Shown: piece after piece, positions 53,801 to 63,192 of the stretch
How positions within the stretch are numbered: the stretch's first letter is position 1
Layout of the letters: each line of letters begins with the position of its first letter
NCBI GenBank assembly: GCA_004173475.1
Contig: SEBU01000001.1
Span: 1,116,001-1,180,000 of the forward strand
From: Gammaproteobacteria bacterium
GTDB taxonomy: Bacteria > Pseudomonadota > Gammaproteobacteria > Pseudomonadales > Cellvibrionaceae
Length of the DNA stretch: 64,000 nucleotides
Reading direction: 5' to 3'
Notes under the pieces: model-generated
The model's database searches: none
Told to the model about the DNA's origin: nothing
Seen by the model: the letters and a program-made list of their open reading frames with translations, nothing else
Program-made: the position numbers and the translations under genes

Positions 53801-54719
53801 AGCCTTTACGGCTGCGATCATCATTTTTCATAGTGAGGTTGGAGCCATTTGGCATCCACACAGTCTGACCAGCAAATCTTTCCGCTCCAGGGATGTCAGA
53901 TGGGCCAGCGTGAGCTGAAAGTGAATCTGGCGATTGCAGTGTTTTAGTAAAATTAGTGTAGTCATCTTTATATTCAACGTAAGCATCCGATTGAATACCA
54001 TGAGATACACCTTTCAATTCGGAATTTGCAACGTTAACTAGGAACCCGAAACGACCAGCGCTGTCCGTTTCTAGTACATCGCTAAAAAGACCGGAAAATG
54101 TTGGGGTCCACTCTTTGGCCATATCACCATAAGAATAATCAACATTGAACCCCATAACTCGTTCGTTTTTATCAAAGGGCTTACGAGTTTTAAGGTTAAC
54201 TGTACCGCCAATACCGCCTTCAACCATATCGGCTGTTTGGTTTTTAAACACTTCAACACCAGACATTAATTCTGGTGGAACGTCTTGGAAACTTAGGCCG
54301 CGACCTGAGTTGGCGGTGAAGGAATCACGACCATTAAATTCAGAACGTGTTGCGCTCATACCACGAATCACCGCGCCCGAACCTTCTACACCAAAGTGAT
54401 CTGGGTCGTTTGCTGCGGCAAAGCGTTCAATCGAAATGCCGGGAATACGTTGCATAGCTTCCAAAACCGACCGGTCAGGTAATGAGCCCATATCTTCGGC
54501 AGAAATAGCATCAACAAAAGTATCTGCCGTACGCTTAATAGTTTGAGCGTTTTCCAAGTTGACTCGCGTTTCGGTAATAATGATTTCAGTAATATCATCT
54601 TCTTTACTTTCTTCAGCCACATCCTGCGCGATGGCAGGCACAGCAAATGCCATTATGTAAACGGCAAGTAGTGATTTTTTAAATTTTTTCTGATTTTCAG
54701 GAGCATTGTGTGTACGCAT
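50832..54719 (-). CDS. Large TonB-dependent outer-membrane receptor (carbohydrate-type)
   Basis: The product has 1295 residues. A signal peptide ends at AVPAIAQ, then an acidic stretch with a TonB-box-like DDITEIIITETR. The plug domain (about 60-180) has DMGSLPDRSVLEAMQRIPGI, IRGMSATRSEFNGRD and GVEVFKNQTADMVEGGIGGT. The barrel is unusually long and ends in RRVSVVLKGSF with the C-terminal aromatic. Such receptors of the oligosaccharide (CUT-locus) type import glycan pieces with TonB energy. The neighbouring halogenases and the CBM-like lipoprotein mark the locus. The ligand is not readable. Confidence 0.92.
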   Translation of the reverse strand: MRTHNAPENQKKFKKSLLAVYIMAFAVPAIAQDVAEESKEDDITEIIITETRVNLENAQTIKRTADTFVDAISAEDMGSLPDRSVLEAMQRIPGISIERFAAANDPDHFGVEGSGAVIRGMSATRSEFNGRDSFTANSGRGLSFQDVPPELMSGVEVFKNQTADMVEGGIGGTVNLKTRKPFDKNERVMGFNVDYSYGDMAKEWTPTFSGLFSDVLETDSAGRFGFLVNVANSELKGVSHGIQSDAYVEYKDDYTNFTKTLQSPDSLSAHAGPSDIPGAERFAGQTVWMPNGSNLTMKNDDRSRKGYATSLQWESPDETFLATFQFMRSDARLTWKENALKYQSGYGSRQSLPLDGTEFTFDDRGLFQAGTITQDAAFTRAWRGSNPTEYGVFGDDSYVAPFYMPGFDGITNEQFNTFYEASTPEARELALTAIGAKGASQDALDQLSAATTKEERAAAMRAIQAGSQTVGSLQQFGYRFQSDNRIKDTRTVIDDFGLNFKWNPSDNLELSLDLQHIAADTSDNDVLVSMATHAAQAFDTRGSTPHLTLIEPWHGARDNNPGLYGVAGAGTPIHINAKQNDPTGANAGFKTPADFPDEADPVKAAADANADLRVFNGYSNDPQGDKNWFQDPSSYNWQSILDHFERSDGDSDAGRFDVKYSLDDSFITKVSGGVRYANRLQNVRFTNYGTQWGALSPLWGTPPGYADAPYVDPQNPTAPISADLSAQLDKLKAIRGSTECVDWSNFHGGGVLDMPGGCALAPNDALVKAATRGDLSVFPITAVDGTWVPASQREGVLPGNGGLFLPSEVFVTEETNQAAYVRVDFGSDETRFKFSGNVGLRYVDFERSADGSVQFSDAGVVTTPAPEGAPDARDLAALQAWMLQKRSDWIAAKNATTATQIDPEVALSGRNKTAFTTYMRDLLRYANDPANVMPADDVAYNNGAVVFQESIYNFDDVLPSFNLKVEFTDELIGRFAVSKALALPDMEDVKNTTTIGASVDRAQITYATTTGPYNDFSGLSHLIGVDPSSDLATAIDPNNGYSGGAGNPKLGPMESIQYDMSLEWYFAKAGSLTTSIFYKDLSNFFIQGSFPKEVTNNGVTHTVFVDGTVNNGKGSIQGIEVAYQQFFDMLPAPWDGLGIQANYSYIDSKSVPNQGELGLDPNAGDNDSPDSAYTGANVDLNGLPLKGQSKKTANFAVMYEKNEWSARLAYNWRSRYLLTTRDVISRYPMWNDDAGFLDGSVFYKFDNGLTTGIQLTNILDTQTKTIMILDGKGLEAGRSWFVNDRRVSVVLKGSF

Positions 54720-54850
54720 TAAACACCTCGTCAGCTTAAGCCGATGACAATAAAAATTATTTTTTTACTATTTTAAACTATAGACTCCCACAACATATTT
54801 TGACTAATGTAAGTGGTTGATAGAGCCAGTTGATTAGAGCATAAGAGAAA

Positions 54851-54887
54851 GAAACCCCAAAGACGCTTTACTTTTCTTTGGGGTTTC
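54851..54887 (-). terminator. Terminator of the CBM-like lipoprotein gene
   Basis: The 12-bp stem GAAACCCCAAAG/CTTTGGGGTTTC is followed on the minus strand by a T-rich tail, 39 bp after the lipoprotein stop. Confidence 0.78.
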
Positions 54888-54925
54888 AGTTTAAAGCAAG
54901 TGATTCATATAACTAGTTGACTATG

Positions 54926-55681
54926 CTATTCCCAAATAACATCATGAATTTCGAGCGTGCCTAAGTAAGTCTCAGGGGTATCCACAAGCTGGAATCCTAA
55001 ACGAATTTTCGCAGCACCATTGGCAGGTGCACCAGATGCGTGAGTACAACTTACGTCAAACTCTTCGCCTACAAGGATGTCACTGTTATTGAACCAGCAA
55101 CTGAAGTCACCACCGTAACCATTACCTTCTTCCTGGATAACTAATTGAATAGCGGAACCACTGTCTTTAAGCGCCTGATCTGCAACGAACGTAAATGTCA
55201 AGGTTTTACCGACAACCGTGGCATTAGTTACAGGATCTTCCAACACATAGAACATACCTGGAGCATTGTAGCTTTGCCCCCCGGTAGGCGCCCCATTGGT
55301 GAATATAGGACCTAACTCACCTTGGACGAAGCTGCCACCATTACCGCCATCAACTTTCCAGTTAGTCAAATCACACAGCGGGATAACGCCGTCATTAGGT
55401 TCACAAACAACACCACTAGAAGAGCTTGAGCTTGCGACAGAGCTTTCAGAACTTGAGGCAGCCGAACTCATTGGAGCTGCAGAACTCGCTGGAGCAGCAG
55501 AACTCACTGGAGCAGCAGAACTCACTGGAGCAGCAGAGCTCACTGGAGCAGCAGAGCTCACTGGCGCAGAGCTTGATTTAGCAACCGAACTACTACTTTT
55601 ATTACTTTTTTTATTGTCGCTACCACCACAAGCGGTCAACAGAACGCCTATAGATAGTGCCACGATTAGATTTTTAATCAT
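54926..55681 (-). CDS. Ser/Ala-rich linker lipoprotein with C-terminal jelly-roll-like domain
   Basis: The product has 251 residues from the ATG at 55681; a GTG at 55684 has slightly better spacing to AGGAG. The lipobox is LLTA-C. Residues about 20-95 are a linker built of six AAPVSS-like units and runs of Ser. The C-terminal 155 residues (CEPNDGVIPLCDLTNWKVDG, then GKTLTFTFVADQALKDSG, FSCWFNNSDI and GTLEIHDVIWE) look like a beta-sandwich carbohydrate-binding domain. It is probably the surface glycan-binding partner of the TonB receptor that it precedes. The exact CBM family is not recognised. Confidence 0.65.
   Translation of the reverse strand: MIKNLIVALSIGVLLTACGGSDNKKSNKSSSSVAKSSSAPVSSAAPVSSAAPVSSAAPVSSAAPASSAAPMSSAASSSESSVASSSSSSGVVCEPNDGVIPLCDLTNWKVDGGNGGSFVQGELGPIFTNGAPTGGQSYNAPGMFYVLEDPVTNATVVGKTLTFTFVADQALKDSGSAIQLVIQEEGNGYGGDFSCWFNNSDILVGEEFDVSCTHASGAPANGAAKIRLGFQLVDTPETYLGTLEIHDVIWE
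55457..55564 (-). repeat. 18-bp tandem repeat coding for the lipoprotein linker
   Basis: Six units near AGCAGCAGAACTCACTGG occur head to tail. The first two units are diverged and the last four are nearly identical. Being in frame (18 bp, six residues), the array can change length without a frameshift. Confidence 0.9.
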
Positions 55682-55684
55682 CAC

Positions 55685-56197
55685 GATACATACTCCTGTT
55701 ATGGACGTCAGAGCAATAATTCGAAATCAGAATTGTTGCCGTAACTAGATATTGTTTATTTGATTTATTAATACCGAACAACTGGACCTGTAGCTAATTG
55801 CCCAATCATTAAGGCACCCGAACGATAACATACTCGCTTTTTACTTTACTAGCAGGCACATAAAATTGCCTGAATCCTAATTACGACCTACTTACAAGAA
55901 CGATAAGTTCGTGTTCTAAAACTCGTCGTAAACTTGCATTGGCGGAACCTCAAGCATTTGCTGAGATCAGACAAGGGTCTGACTTAAATCTAGTTCAAGA
56001 AGCACTTACTTCCTAACGCGCAAAGTGTAAACTTTTGTAAAGAGATTTTGCGCAATATTACAATTGTTAATAAACCATGCGCCTGTCTTTACAATACGGG
56101 TATAAATTCGCGTACTTAAACGTTGCCATCTGAGTTTCGTGATTCGATTATTAGGGCTATAGTGAATCCATTACCATAACATCTACGAGCAATTCCT
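55685..56197. other. Divergent intergenic region
   Basis: This 513-bp stretch separates the lipoprotein gene from the DUF4124 gene. It has no credible gene. I see short AT-rich stretches and a ATTTTGCGCAATATT dyad near 56045-56060, but no assignable promoter. Confidence 0.45.
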
Positions 56198-56620
56198 ATG
56201 AAAGTGTCCGCTGCATTAATTTTTTCGTTTATTTGTATATTAGGTTCACCTTTGACCAACGCAGCGTCTGAAAAGGTATATAAGTGGACTGATAGTAAAG
56301 GAGTTACTCATTATGGTCAGCGCCCGCCCGCTAACACTGACACGGAAGTGATCAAGCCGCAGACCGGACATAGCGATCCGGTTAACTACCCTACAACTGC
56401 CGTGCCAACCCAAACTGCAGAAAAAAAGGTAAAAAGTAATGAGAAACCATTATTAGACCCTGAGCGTTGTACCCAGGCTCGTAAAAACCTTGAGACGTTG
56501 AAGACTTATGCGCGTATCAAAATGAAGGGCGATGACGGCGAATATAAATACCTAACACCTGAAGAACAAAAACAGAAATTAGATGAAGCGGCGAAGGCAG
56601 CTAAAGAAAGTTGTGAATAA
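56198..56620 (+). CDS. DUF4124-domain secreted protein
   Basis: The product has 140 residues with a signal peptide ending at PLTNAAS. The DUF4124 pattern KVYKWTDSKGVTHYGQRPP follows directly (residues about 26-44). A Thr/Lys linker and a helical lysine-rich tail with two cysteines end the protein. Such proteins are common in gammaproteobacterial envelopes and have no assigned role. Confidence 0.82.
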   Translation: MKVSAALIFSFICILGSPLTNAASEKVYKWTDSKGVTHYGQRPPANTDTEVIKPQTGHSDPVNYPTTAVPTQTAEKKVKSNEKPLLDPERCTQARKNLETLKTYARIKMKGDDGEYKYLTPEEQKQKLDEAAKAAKESCE

Positions 56621-56634
56621 AAATTTCTGAAAAT

Positions 56635-56665
56635 AAAAAAGGCCGTCCAACGACGGCCTTTTTTA
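56635..56665. terminator. Bidirectional terminator
   Basis: The stem GGCCGTC/GACGGCC is flanked by A and T tracts. It serves the DUF4124 gene and the convergent clpB gene. Confidence 0.85.
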
Positions 56666-56679
56666 TTTTCATTAGAAGA

Positions 56680-59337
56680 TTACTGCAAACGTTTTGGCTC
56701 AAAGAAAATTTTATCGCCGTGAAGTGTGCCGTGAATAATAGAGCCCGGTACAAATTTACCGGCAAGAATATCATTCGCCAGAGGATTTTCCACCAGTTGT
56801 TGAATGGCGCGCTTCAATGGTCGTGCGCCGTAAACCGGATCGAATCCAACTGCGGCTAACTTATTCATCACAGAATCATCCAACTCCAAACCTAAATCTC
56901 GCTCAACCAAACGTTTGCGTAATAACTCCAACTGAATATCTGCGATGCCACGAATTTGTTCTCGACCGAGCGGATGAAACACCACGACCTCATCGATACG
57001 ATTAATAAACTCTGGGCGGAAATGTCCACCGACAACTTCCATTACTGCATCCTTCATAGCGTTGTAACGATTTTCATTATTGAGTGAATTATTCATATCA
57101 CCCGTAACAAATGTGTCGAAACTCACCGTATCAAAAGATTTATCTTCTGCTAATTCTTGAATACGATCCGAACCTAAATTCGAGGTCATTACAATAACGG
57201 TATTACGGAAATCTACAGTACGACCTTGACCATCTGTTAAACGACCATCATCCAATACCTGCAACAAAATATTAAACACATCGGGATGCGCTTTTTCTAT
57301 TTCGTCTAGCAACAATACCGAATAAGGTTTGCGACGCACGGCTTCCGTTAAATAACCACCTTCTTCGTAGCCTACATAACCCGGTGGAGCACCAATTAAA
57401 CGAGCGACCGAATGTTTTTCCATAAATTCAGACATATCGATTCGCACCATCGAATCGGCAGAATCAAATAAAAATTCGGCAAGCGATTTACATAGCTCGG
57501 TTTTACCTACACCGGTTGGACCTAAAAATAAAAATGACCCATTGGGGCGGTTAGCATCGCTTAAACCAGCACGTGAACGACGCACAGCATTTGCGACGGC
57601 AACTACAGCTTCATGCTGGCCGATAACACGTTTGTGCAATGCGTCCTCCATGCGTAATAATTTTTCGCGCTCGCCCTCCAGCATTTTTGAAACAGGAATA
57701 CCCGTCCATTTGGAAACAACTTCAGCAATTTCTTCATCAGTCACTTTGTTGCGCAATAACTTCATTTCCATCATTTCTGCTTGCCCAGCCATATCAAGCT
57801 GCTTTTCAAGCTGCGGAATAATTCCATACTGTAGTTCAGACATGCGCGCCAAATCGCCTTTGCGACGCTTTTCTTCCAACTCCAAACGCGCTTGCTCCAA
57901 TTGACTTTTTATTTCTTGGGAACCTTGTAGGGATGCTTTTTCTGCGCGCCACACTTCATCAAGGTCGTTATATTCACGCTCGATTTTTTCAATATCTTGA
58001 TCTAATTTTAGTAAACGTTTTTTGCTGGCCTCATCATCGTCTTTTTTTACCGCTTCACGTTCAATTTTAAATTGAATCAAACGACGCTCAAGACGATCCA
58101 TTTCCTCTGGTTTGGAATCAATTTCCATGCGAATGCGGCTGGCTGCTTCGTCAATTAAATCTATAGCTTTATCAGGCAGCTGACGGTCCGTAATGTATCG
58201 CTGAGATAATTTGGCCGCTGCGATAATAGCTGAGTCGGTAATATCTACACCGTGGTGAACTTCATAGCGTTCTTTCAAACCGCGCAAAATTGCGATGGTA
58301 TCCGATTCATTAGGCTCATCCACTTGAACTTTTTGAAAACGGCGTTCAAGCGCTGCATCTTTCTCAATATATTTTCGATACTCATCAAGAGTGGTCGCAC
58401 CCACACAATGCAACTCACCGCGAGCTAAAGCAGGCTTCAACATGTTCCCCGCATCCATAGAGCCTTCGGCTTTACCGGCGCCCACCATAGTATGAATTTC
58501 GTCAATAAATAAAATAACGCGGCCTTCTTCCTTACCTAATTCATTGATGACTGATTTCAAACGCTCTTCAAAATCGCCGCGAAATTTTGCACCAGCCAAA
58601 AGTGCGCCCAAGTCTAATGATAATAGACGTTTGTTTTTTAAACCTTCAGGCACTTCACCATTCACAATACGCTGTGCGAGGCCTTCGACAATTGCCGTTT
58701 TACCCACACCAGGCTCACCAATTAATACTGGATTATTTTTAGTGCGTCGTTGCAATACTTGAATTGTGCGACGAATTTCATCGTCGCGACCAATCACTGG
58801 GTCAAGCTTGCCGGATTCAGCACGAGCAGTTAAATCCACCGTATATTTTTCCAACGCCTGACGATTGCCTTCTGAATCAGCATCTTCAACTTTTTCACCG
58901 CCTCGCACTTTTTCGATGGCCTGTTGCAAGCGTTGCTCGTTACCGAATTTTTTTAACAATTCACTGATGCTGCTTTGCGGATCTTTTATGGCGACAACTA
59001 ACACCGCGTCGCTGGAAACAAATTTATCGCCAAGTTTTTGCGCATACCTGTCTGATAAATTCAACAGCCGCCCCATCTCAGGCGACATGCCTACTTCCCC
59101 AGTAGGATTTTTTATACTAGGTAAGGCTTCGATTTTACTTAGCAAAGCATCTTTAAGACCGCTCACATCAAATCCGGCTTGCGTCAATAATAAGCGCGCA
59201 CTGCCCGCGCCTTTTTGTTCCAGCATGGCATACAACATATGAACAGGTTCAACCTGACTATGGTCGCGCCCAACAGCAAGCGATTGAGCATCCGAGAGCA
59301 CAAGTTGCAGTTGGTTGGTTAAACGATCGATACGCAT
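56680..59337 (-). CDS. clpB: ATP-dependent disaggregase ClpB
   Basis: The product has 885 residues, slightly longer than E. coli ClpB (857). It has the Clp N domain, NBD1 with [16 protein letters not shown] and the [15 protein letters not shown]-type Walker B, the long coiled-coil middle domain (about 400-530), and NBD2 with [19 protein letters not shown] and [15 protein letters not shown]. The extra residues fall near an insertion [19 protein letters not shown] in NBD2, about residues 740-760. With DnaK it rescues aggregated proteins after heat stress. A sigma-32-type promoter lies upstream. Confidence 0.97.
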   Translation of the reverse strand: MRIDRLTNQLQLVLSDAQSLAVGRDHSQVEPVHMLYAMLEQKGAGSARLLLTQAGFDVSGLKDALLSKIEALPSIKNPTGEVGMSPEMGRLLNLSDRYAQKLGDKFVSSDAVLVVAIKDPQSSISELLKKFGNEQRLQQAIEKVRGGEKVEDADSEGNRQALEKYTVDLTARAESGKLDPVIGRDDEIRRTIQVLQRRTKNNPVLIGEPGVGKTAIVEGLAQRIVNGEVPEGLKNKRLLSLDLGALLAGAKFRGDFEERLKSVINELGKEEGRVILFIDEIHTMVGAGKAEGSMDAGNMLKPALARGELHCVGATTLDEYRKYIEKDAALERRFQKVQVDEPNESDTIAILRGLKERYEVHHGVDITDSAIIAAAKLSQRYITDRQLPDKAIDLIDEAASRIRMEIDSKPEEMDRLERRLIQFKIEREAVKKDDDEASKKRLLKLDQDIEKIEREYNDLDEVWRAEKASLQGSQEIKSQLEQARLELEEKRRKGDLARMSELQYGIIPQLEKQLDMAGQAEMMEMKLLRNKVTDEEIAEVVSKWTGIPVSKMLEGEREKLLRMEDALHKRVIGQHEAVVAVANAVRRSRAGLSDANRPNGSFLFLGPTGVGKTELCKSLAEFLFDSADSMVRIDMSEFMEKHSVARLIGAPPGYVGYEEGGYLTEAVRRKPYSVLLLDEIEKAHPDVFNILLQVLDDGRLTDGQGRTVDFRNTVIVMTSNLGSDRIQELAEDKSFDTVSFDTFVTGDMNNSLNNENRYNAMKDAVMEVVGGHFRPEFINRIDEVVVFHPLGREQIRGIADIQLELLRKRLVERDLGLELDDSVMNKLAAVGFDPVYGARPLKRAIQQLVENPLANDILAGKFVPGSIIHGTLHGDKIFFEPKRLQ

Positions 59338-59374
59338 GGAAACCTCTTAATCAAGACATTTACGATAGCTACAG

Positions 59375-59402
59375 ACGTGGGGGCGTGACTGTGCATTTCA
59401 AG
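59375..59402 (-). promoter_or_regulatory. Sigma-32 heat-shock promoter of clpB
   Basis: On the minus strand CTTGAA (59397-59402), a 14-bp spacer and CCCCACGT (59375-59382) closely match the sigma-32 consensus CTTGAA-N13-15-CCCCATNT. It lies 38 bp before the clpB start. Confidence 0.85.
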
Positions 59403-59549
59403 CACTCGCCCTGCTTCTAGAGAAAGGAATAGCTGAGAAGTTGCTTTAAATCAATTCGGACGCGTAAGTAGAGCTGAGTAAGTGAGCTGACGGGCGATAG
59501 CGAAGAACTCGGATTGCGATTATTTTAAATTTAAAACGATATAAAAAAA

Positions 59550-59575
59550 ACGAGAGTTTCGCTCCCGCTTTTTTT
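59550..59575 (-). terminator. Terminator of the ABC-F gene
   Basis: Read on the minus strand, CGGGAG/CTCTCG pair around GCGAAA and a T8 run follows, just after the ABC-F stop. Confidence 0.7.
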
Positions 59576-59592
59576 GTTGAAGGCATTAGATT

Positions 59593-61182
59593 CTAATTTG
59601 TAAAAATTCCCTGTGAACGCAAATACTCTTCGTAACTTCCACTGAAATCCACCAAGCCAGTTGGTTGCATATCGATAATACGTGTTGCAAGTGACGACAC
59701 GAATTCTCGGTCGTGGCTGACAAAAATTAAAGTGCCAGGATAATTTTCCAGCGCAAGGTTTAGCGCTTCAATGGATTCCATATCCAAGTGGTTGGTAGGT
59801 TCATCCATCAACATAACATTGGGATTGATCAAACTTAATTTGCCGAACAACATACGGCCTTGTTCACCACCCGAAATAACTTTTACGGATTTTTTTACTT
59901 CATCGTTGGAAAATAACATTCTACCTAAAGCGCCACGCACTAATTGCTCGTCGCCTTTGGTCCATTGCTTCATCCAGTCAAATAAATTGTCGTCAACAGC
60001 GAAATCGTCAGCGTGGTCTTGCGCGAAATAACCTATTTCAGCTTGCTCAGCCCACTTTACAGTTCCTGTATCCGGCGCGAGGTCACCGTAGAGACTGCGA
60101 AGCAATGTTGTTTTACCTGCGCCATTAGGGCCAATGATGGCAATGCGTTCACCCGCTTCAACTTGAAAACTTAAATTTTTAAATAATGGTTTATCAAATG
60201 ATTTACTTAAGTTCTCAACAGTTACCGCCTGGCGATGTAACTTTTTATTTTGTACGAAGCGAATGTAAGGGCTTACGCGGCTTGAGGGCTTAACATCGTC
60301 CAATTGAATTTTATCGATCTGACGCGCACGCGATGTTGCTTGCTTTGCCTTAGATGCATTCGCAGAGAAGCGACTAACGAAAGCTTGTAGCTCAGAGATT
60401 TGCGCTTTTTTCTTTGCGTTCTCAGATAATAATTTTTCACGCACTTGAGTCGATGCGATCATGTAGTCATCGTAAGTGCCGGGATACACTCGCAACTCGC
60501 CATAATCCAAATCCGCCATGTGGGTGCAAACGGCATTTAAAAAGTGACGGTCGTGCGAGATGATAACGATGGTACTGTTGCGTTGATTAAGAACGCCTTC
60601 CAGCCAGCGAATAGTATTGATGTCGAGGTTGTTCGTTGGTTCGTCGAGCAATAAAACTTCTGGATCAGCAAACAAGGCTTGCGCTAATAACACACGTAGT
60701 TTCCAACCCGGTGCGACTGCGCTCATTAAGCCAGTGTGTTGCTCGATAGGAATGTCCAAACCGAGCAGTAATTCACCGGCGCGTGCCTCGGCGGTATAAC
60801 CATCCATTTCCGCAAATTGCACTTCCAATTCCGCCACCGCCATACCATCTTCTTCTGTCATTTCTGGCAGGCTGTAAATACGGTCGCGCTCAGCTTTTAT
60901 TTTCCATAATTCGGTGTGGCCCATGATCACCGTATCGAGCACCGTATATTCTTCATAAGCGAACTGGTCCTGCTTCAATTTACCCAAACGCACGTTAGGT
61001 TCCAGCATCACCTGCCCGGCGGTGGGAACTAAATCTCCACCCATAATTTTCATAAAGGTGGATTTGCCGCAGCCGTTGGCGCCAATTAACCCGTAGCGAT
61101 TGCCATTGTTGAATTTTACAGAGACGTTTTCGAACAGCGGCTTGGCGCCGAATTGCATGGTGATATTAGCGGTGGAGATCAC
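59593..61182 (-). CDS. ABC-F family ATPase, YbiT-like
   Basis: The product has 529 residues from a GTG at 61182 with AGGTAAG upstream, matching the [12 protein letters not shown] start of YbiT. Two ATPase cassettes are present: [14 protein letters not shown] with [12 protein letters not shown], and [14 protein letters not shown] with [12 protein letters not shown], joined by the basic linker (about 250-310) that contacts ribosomal RNA. No membrane segments are present. ABC-F proteins act on translating ribosomes. YbiT is the closest fit by length and N-terminus; EttA is less likely. Confidence 0.9.
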   Translation of the reverse strand: MISTANITMQFGAKPLFENVSVKFNNGNRYGLIGANGCGKSTFMKIMGGDLVPTAGQVMLEPNVRLGKLKQDQFAYEEYTVLDTVIMGHTELWKIKAERDRIYSLPEMTEEDGMAVAELEVQFAEMDGYTAEARAGELLLGLDIPIEQHTGLMSAVAPGWKLRVLLAQALFADPEVLLLDEPTNNLDINTIRWLEGVLNQRNSTIVIISHDRHFLNAVCTHMADLDYGELRVYPGTYDDYMIASTQVREKLLSENAKKKAQISELQAFVSRFSANASKAKQATSRARQIDKIQLDDVKPSSRVSPYIRFVQNKKLHRQAVTVENLSKSFDKPLFKNLSFQVEAGERIAIIGPNGAGKTTLLRSLYGDLAPDTGTVKWAEQAEIGYFAQDHADDFAVDDNLFDWMKQWTKGDEQLVRGALGRMLFSNDEVKKSVKVISGGEQGRMLFGKLSLINPNVMLMDEPTNHLDMESIEALNLALENYPGTLIFVSHDREFVSSLATRIIDMQPTGLVDFSGSYEEYLRSQGIFTN

Positions 61183-61414
61183 GAAGGCTTACCTGATAAA
61201 TGATGAGAAGAGCGGGATGCTTAATTAAGGGCGTGCATTCTACTCAAATTGTGTGACCTTTACCCATTAAACTTTTGATACCAAATCGACGCAATATTGG
61301 CTCCCGCATTACGAACTCAAAACACACAATCAAAAATGATTCGCATTCTGCTGCAACTTTTATAAGTAGCGGCCCGTAGTTACCTCCGACATTCACGAAA
61401 GGAGGTTTCCCAAA

Positions 61415-63130
61415 ATGCTAAAACCTAATGTAAAACTTATAAGCTCGATCACCCTCATCTCTCTTTTAACTGCCTGCGGCGGTGGAGGCGGTGGGAAGGA
61501 TTACAGCCCAACCCCTGGCAGTAGCTATTCAAGCACCGCCTACAGCAGCATAGTCAGCTCGAGTTCAGTAGCGATGAGCAGTTTGCTACCTGATTCGTCA
61601 TCATCAGCCACAAGCTCTGTAGCCGTTAGCGAAGCGCCAATTGATCGCTTAACTACCAATATAGGTTTGACCTGGATTGCCAAAGGTACTGTCGATGTGC
61701 TGGTACCAAGCGAAACAGATCTGTTAGTGCAATCTCAAAACCGGGATCAACTGACGCTCTATGTTTTTGATAATGATGCCCCTGGTCAATCCTCTTGTAC
61801 TTCAATTCAATGCCTCACGGCCTGGCCACCTTTATTAGCGAAAGACAGCGATGTGGCTCAAGCGCCGCTTTCAATCATCACCCGCAGCGATGGTCATAAA
61901 CAATGGGCTTTGCGTGATAAACCTTTGTACTTTTTCAAAAACGACACTAAAGCTGGCGATATTCTGGGCGAAGGCGTAGGAACTATCTGGCATGTTGCCT
62001 TGACCGAACCCGTCCTATTAAACAAGCCCAGTGTTAATGACTTGGATGGAGATTATCTGGTTTCCTCTGGCAATGACCTCGTCGGTATCCCCAACGGCGA
62101 TAACACCGCCTTTACTGCAGAACGACGTAGTCGCGATGGATTTAGCCTTTACACTTTCGACAACGACACCGATGGCGTATCCAACTGCAACGGTGGCTGT
62201 TTAGCCGCTTGGCCACCCTTATTAGCTGACGAAAATGATGTGGCGACTGCACCTTACTCTATTATTGATCGTGCAATGGGTACATCAGCCAATGCGAAAC
62301 AATGGGCCTACCACGGCAGACCGCTTTACTATTTTGCAAGTGATAGCCAAGCCGGGCAAACCAACGGCAAAGCAATTCCGAAATGGCATCTTGCAAGACC
62401 GCAACCTTTCATTGTGAAAAATGATGTAACCCTCGGTTCACTTTTAGTCGCAGCAGGTTTGGTAGAAAGTGCTACGCCAACTAATGATGTTGAAACAACC
62501 TACTATGCGGCGCGCCACGGCTTCACTCTTTATACATTCGACAATGACACTGCAGGCGTAAGCAATTGCAGCGGAACTTGTTTAACCAATTGGCCTGCAC
62601 TCATTGCAAATGAAGGTGCAGTTGCTCAACCGCCCTACTCACTTATTACCCGTGCCAGCGGCGAAAAACAGTGGGCTCTGAATGACATGCCCTTGTATTT
62701 TTTCCTCGGCGATACAGCTGCAGGCGAAACAAAAGGTGAAGGTGTTGGAGGGAAATGGCTAGTGGCGCGCGGCGCACCTGTAGCGGTTAGCAATCACTCC
62801 ACCAAAGGCAAAGTTTTTATTGCTCACGGCAACTTGGTAGCTGCAACCGGCACCGCCGACACAGCTCACACCAACTTCACACTTTACACCTTCGATAACG
62901 ACGTTACCGGTTCAGGCATATCAACGTGCAACGGTGGTTGCGTGAGCGCCTGGCCACCGCTCTATGCAAATTCTACAGCGCAAGCTTTCGGTGATTTCAG
63001 CATAGTCACGCGCGACTCCGGTGAAAAGCAATGGGCCTACAAAGGTAAACCACTTTATTTTTATGTAGGTGATTCCGCAGCAGGCGATGTAAATGGTGAA
63101 TACACCGATTGGATAATTGCTCGTCCATAA
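61415..63130 (+). CDS. Lipoprotein with four PF03640-type repeats
   Basis: The product has 571 residues, with an excellent ribosome site AAGGAGGT. The lipobox LLTA-C is followed by CGGGGGGK and a Ser-rich linker (about 25-75). Four units of about 115-125 residues follow, at about 61660-62020, 62080-62400, 62430-62780 and 62800-63125. Each has LYTFDND or YVFDND, a Cys pair (SCTSIQC, NCNGGC, NCSGTC, TCNGGC), AWPPLLA or a similar segment, KQWAYHGRPLYYF or a similar segment, and a KWHLARP-type end. This is the COG4315/PF03640 secreted repeat, of unknown biochemical function. The next gene encodes a cytochrome-c lipoprotein. Confidence 0.85.
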   Translation: MLKPNVKLISSITLISLLTACGGGGGGKDYSPTPGSSYSSTAYSSIVSSSSVAMSSLLPDSSSSATSSVAVSEAPIDRLTTNIGLTWIAKGTVDVLVPSETDLLVQSQNRDQLTLYVFDNDAPGQSSCTSIQCLTAWPPLLAKDSDVAQAPLSIITRSDGHKQWALRDKPLYFFKNDTKAGDILGEGVGTIWHVALTEPVLLNKPSVNDLDGDYLVSSGNDLVGIPNGDNTAFTAERRSRDGFSLYTFDNDTDGVSNCNGGCLAAWPPLLADENDVATAPYSIIDRAMGTSANAKQWAYHGRPLYYFASDSQAGQTNGKAIPKWHLARPQPFIVKNDVTLGSLLVAAGLVESATPTNDVETTYYAARHGFTLYTFDNDTAGVSNCSGTCLTNWPALIANEGAVAQPPYSLITRASGEKQWALNDMPLYFFLGDTAAGETKGEGVGGKWLVARGAPVAVSNHSTKGKVFIAHGNLVAATGTADTAHTNFTLYTFDNDVTGSGISTCNGGCVSAWPPLYANSTAQAFGDFSIVTRDSGEKQWAYKGKPLYFYVGDSAAGDVNGEYTDWIIARP

Positions 63131-63139
63131 CTGCAACAA

Positions 63140-63168
63140 AATGCAGCAGGCATTTCGTTTGCTGCATT
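63140..63168 (+). terminator. Hairpin between the PF03640 and cytochrome genes
   Basis: The stem AATGCAGCA/TGCTGCATT has an 11-nt loop and is followed by T residues. It could end or attenuate transcription before the next gene. Confidence 0.7.
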
Positions 63169-63192
63169 TTTTAAATTTGCGGAGTGAATATC

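Noticed and set aside
55457-55564. Tandem repeats as a possible CRISPR array
   Set aside because: Units are contiguous without spacers and code in frame for a lipoprotein linker.
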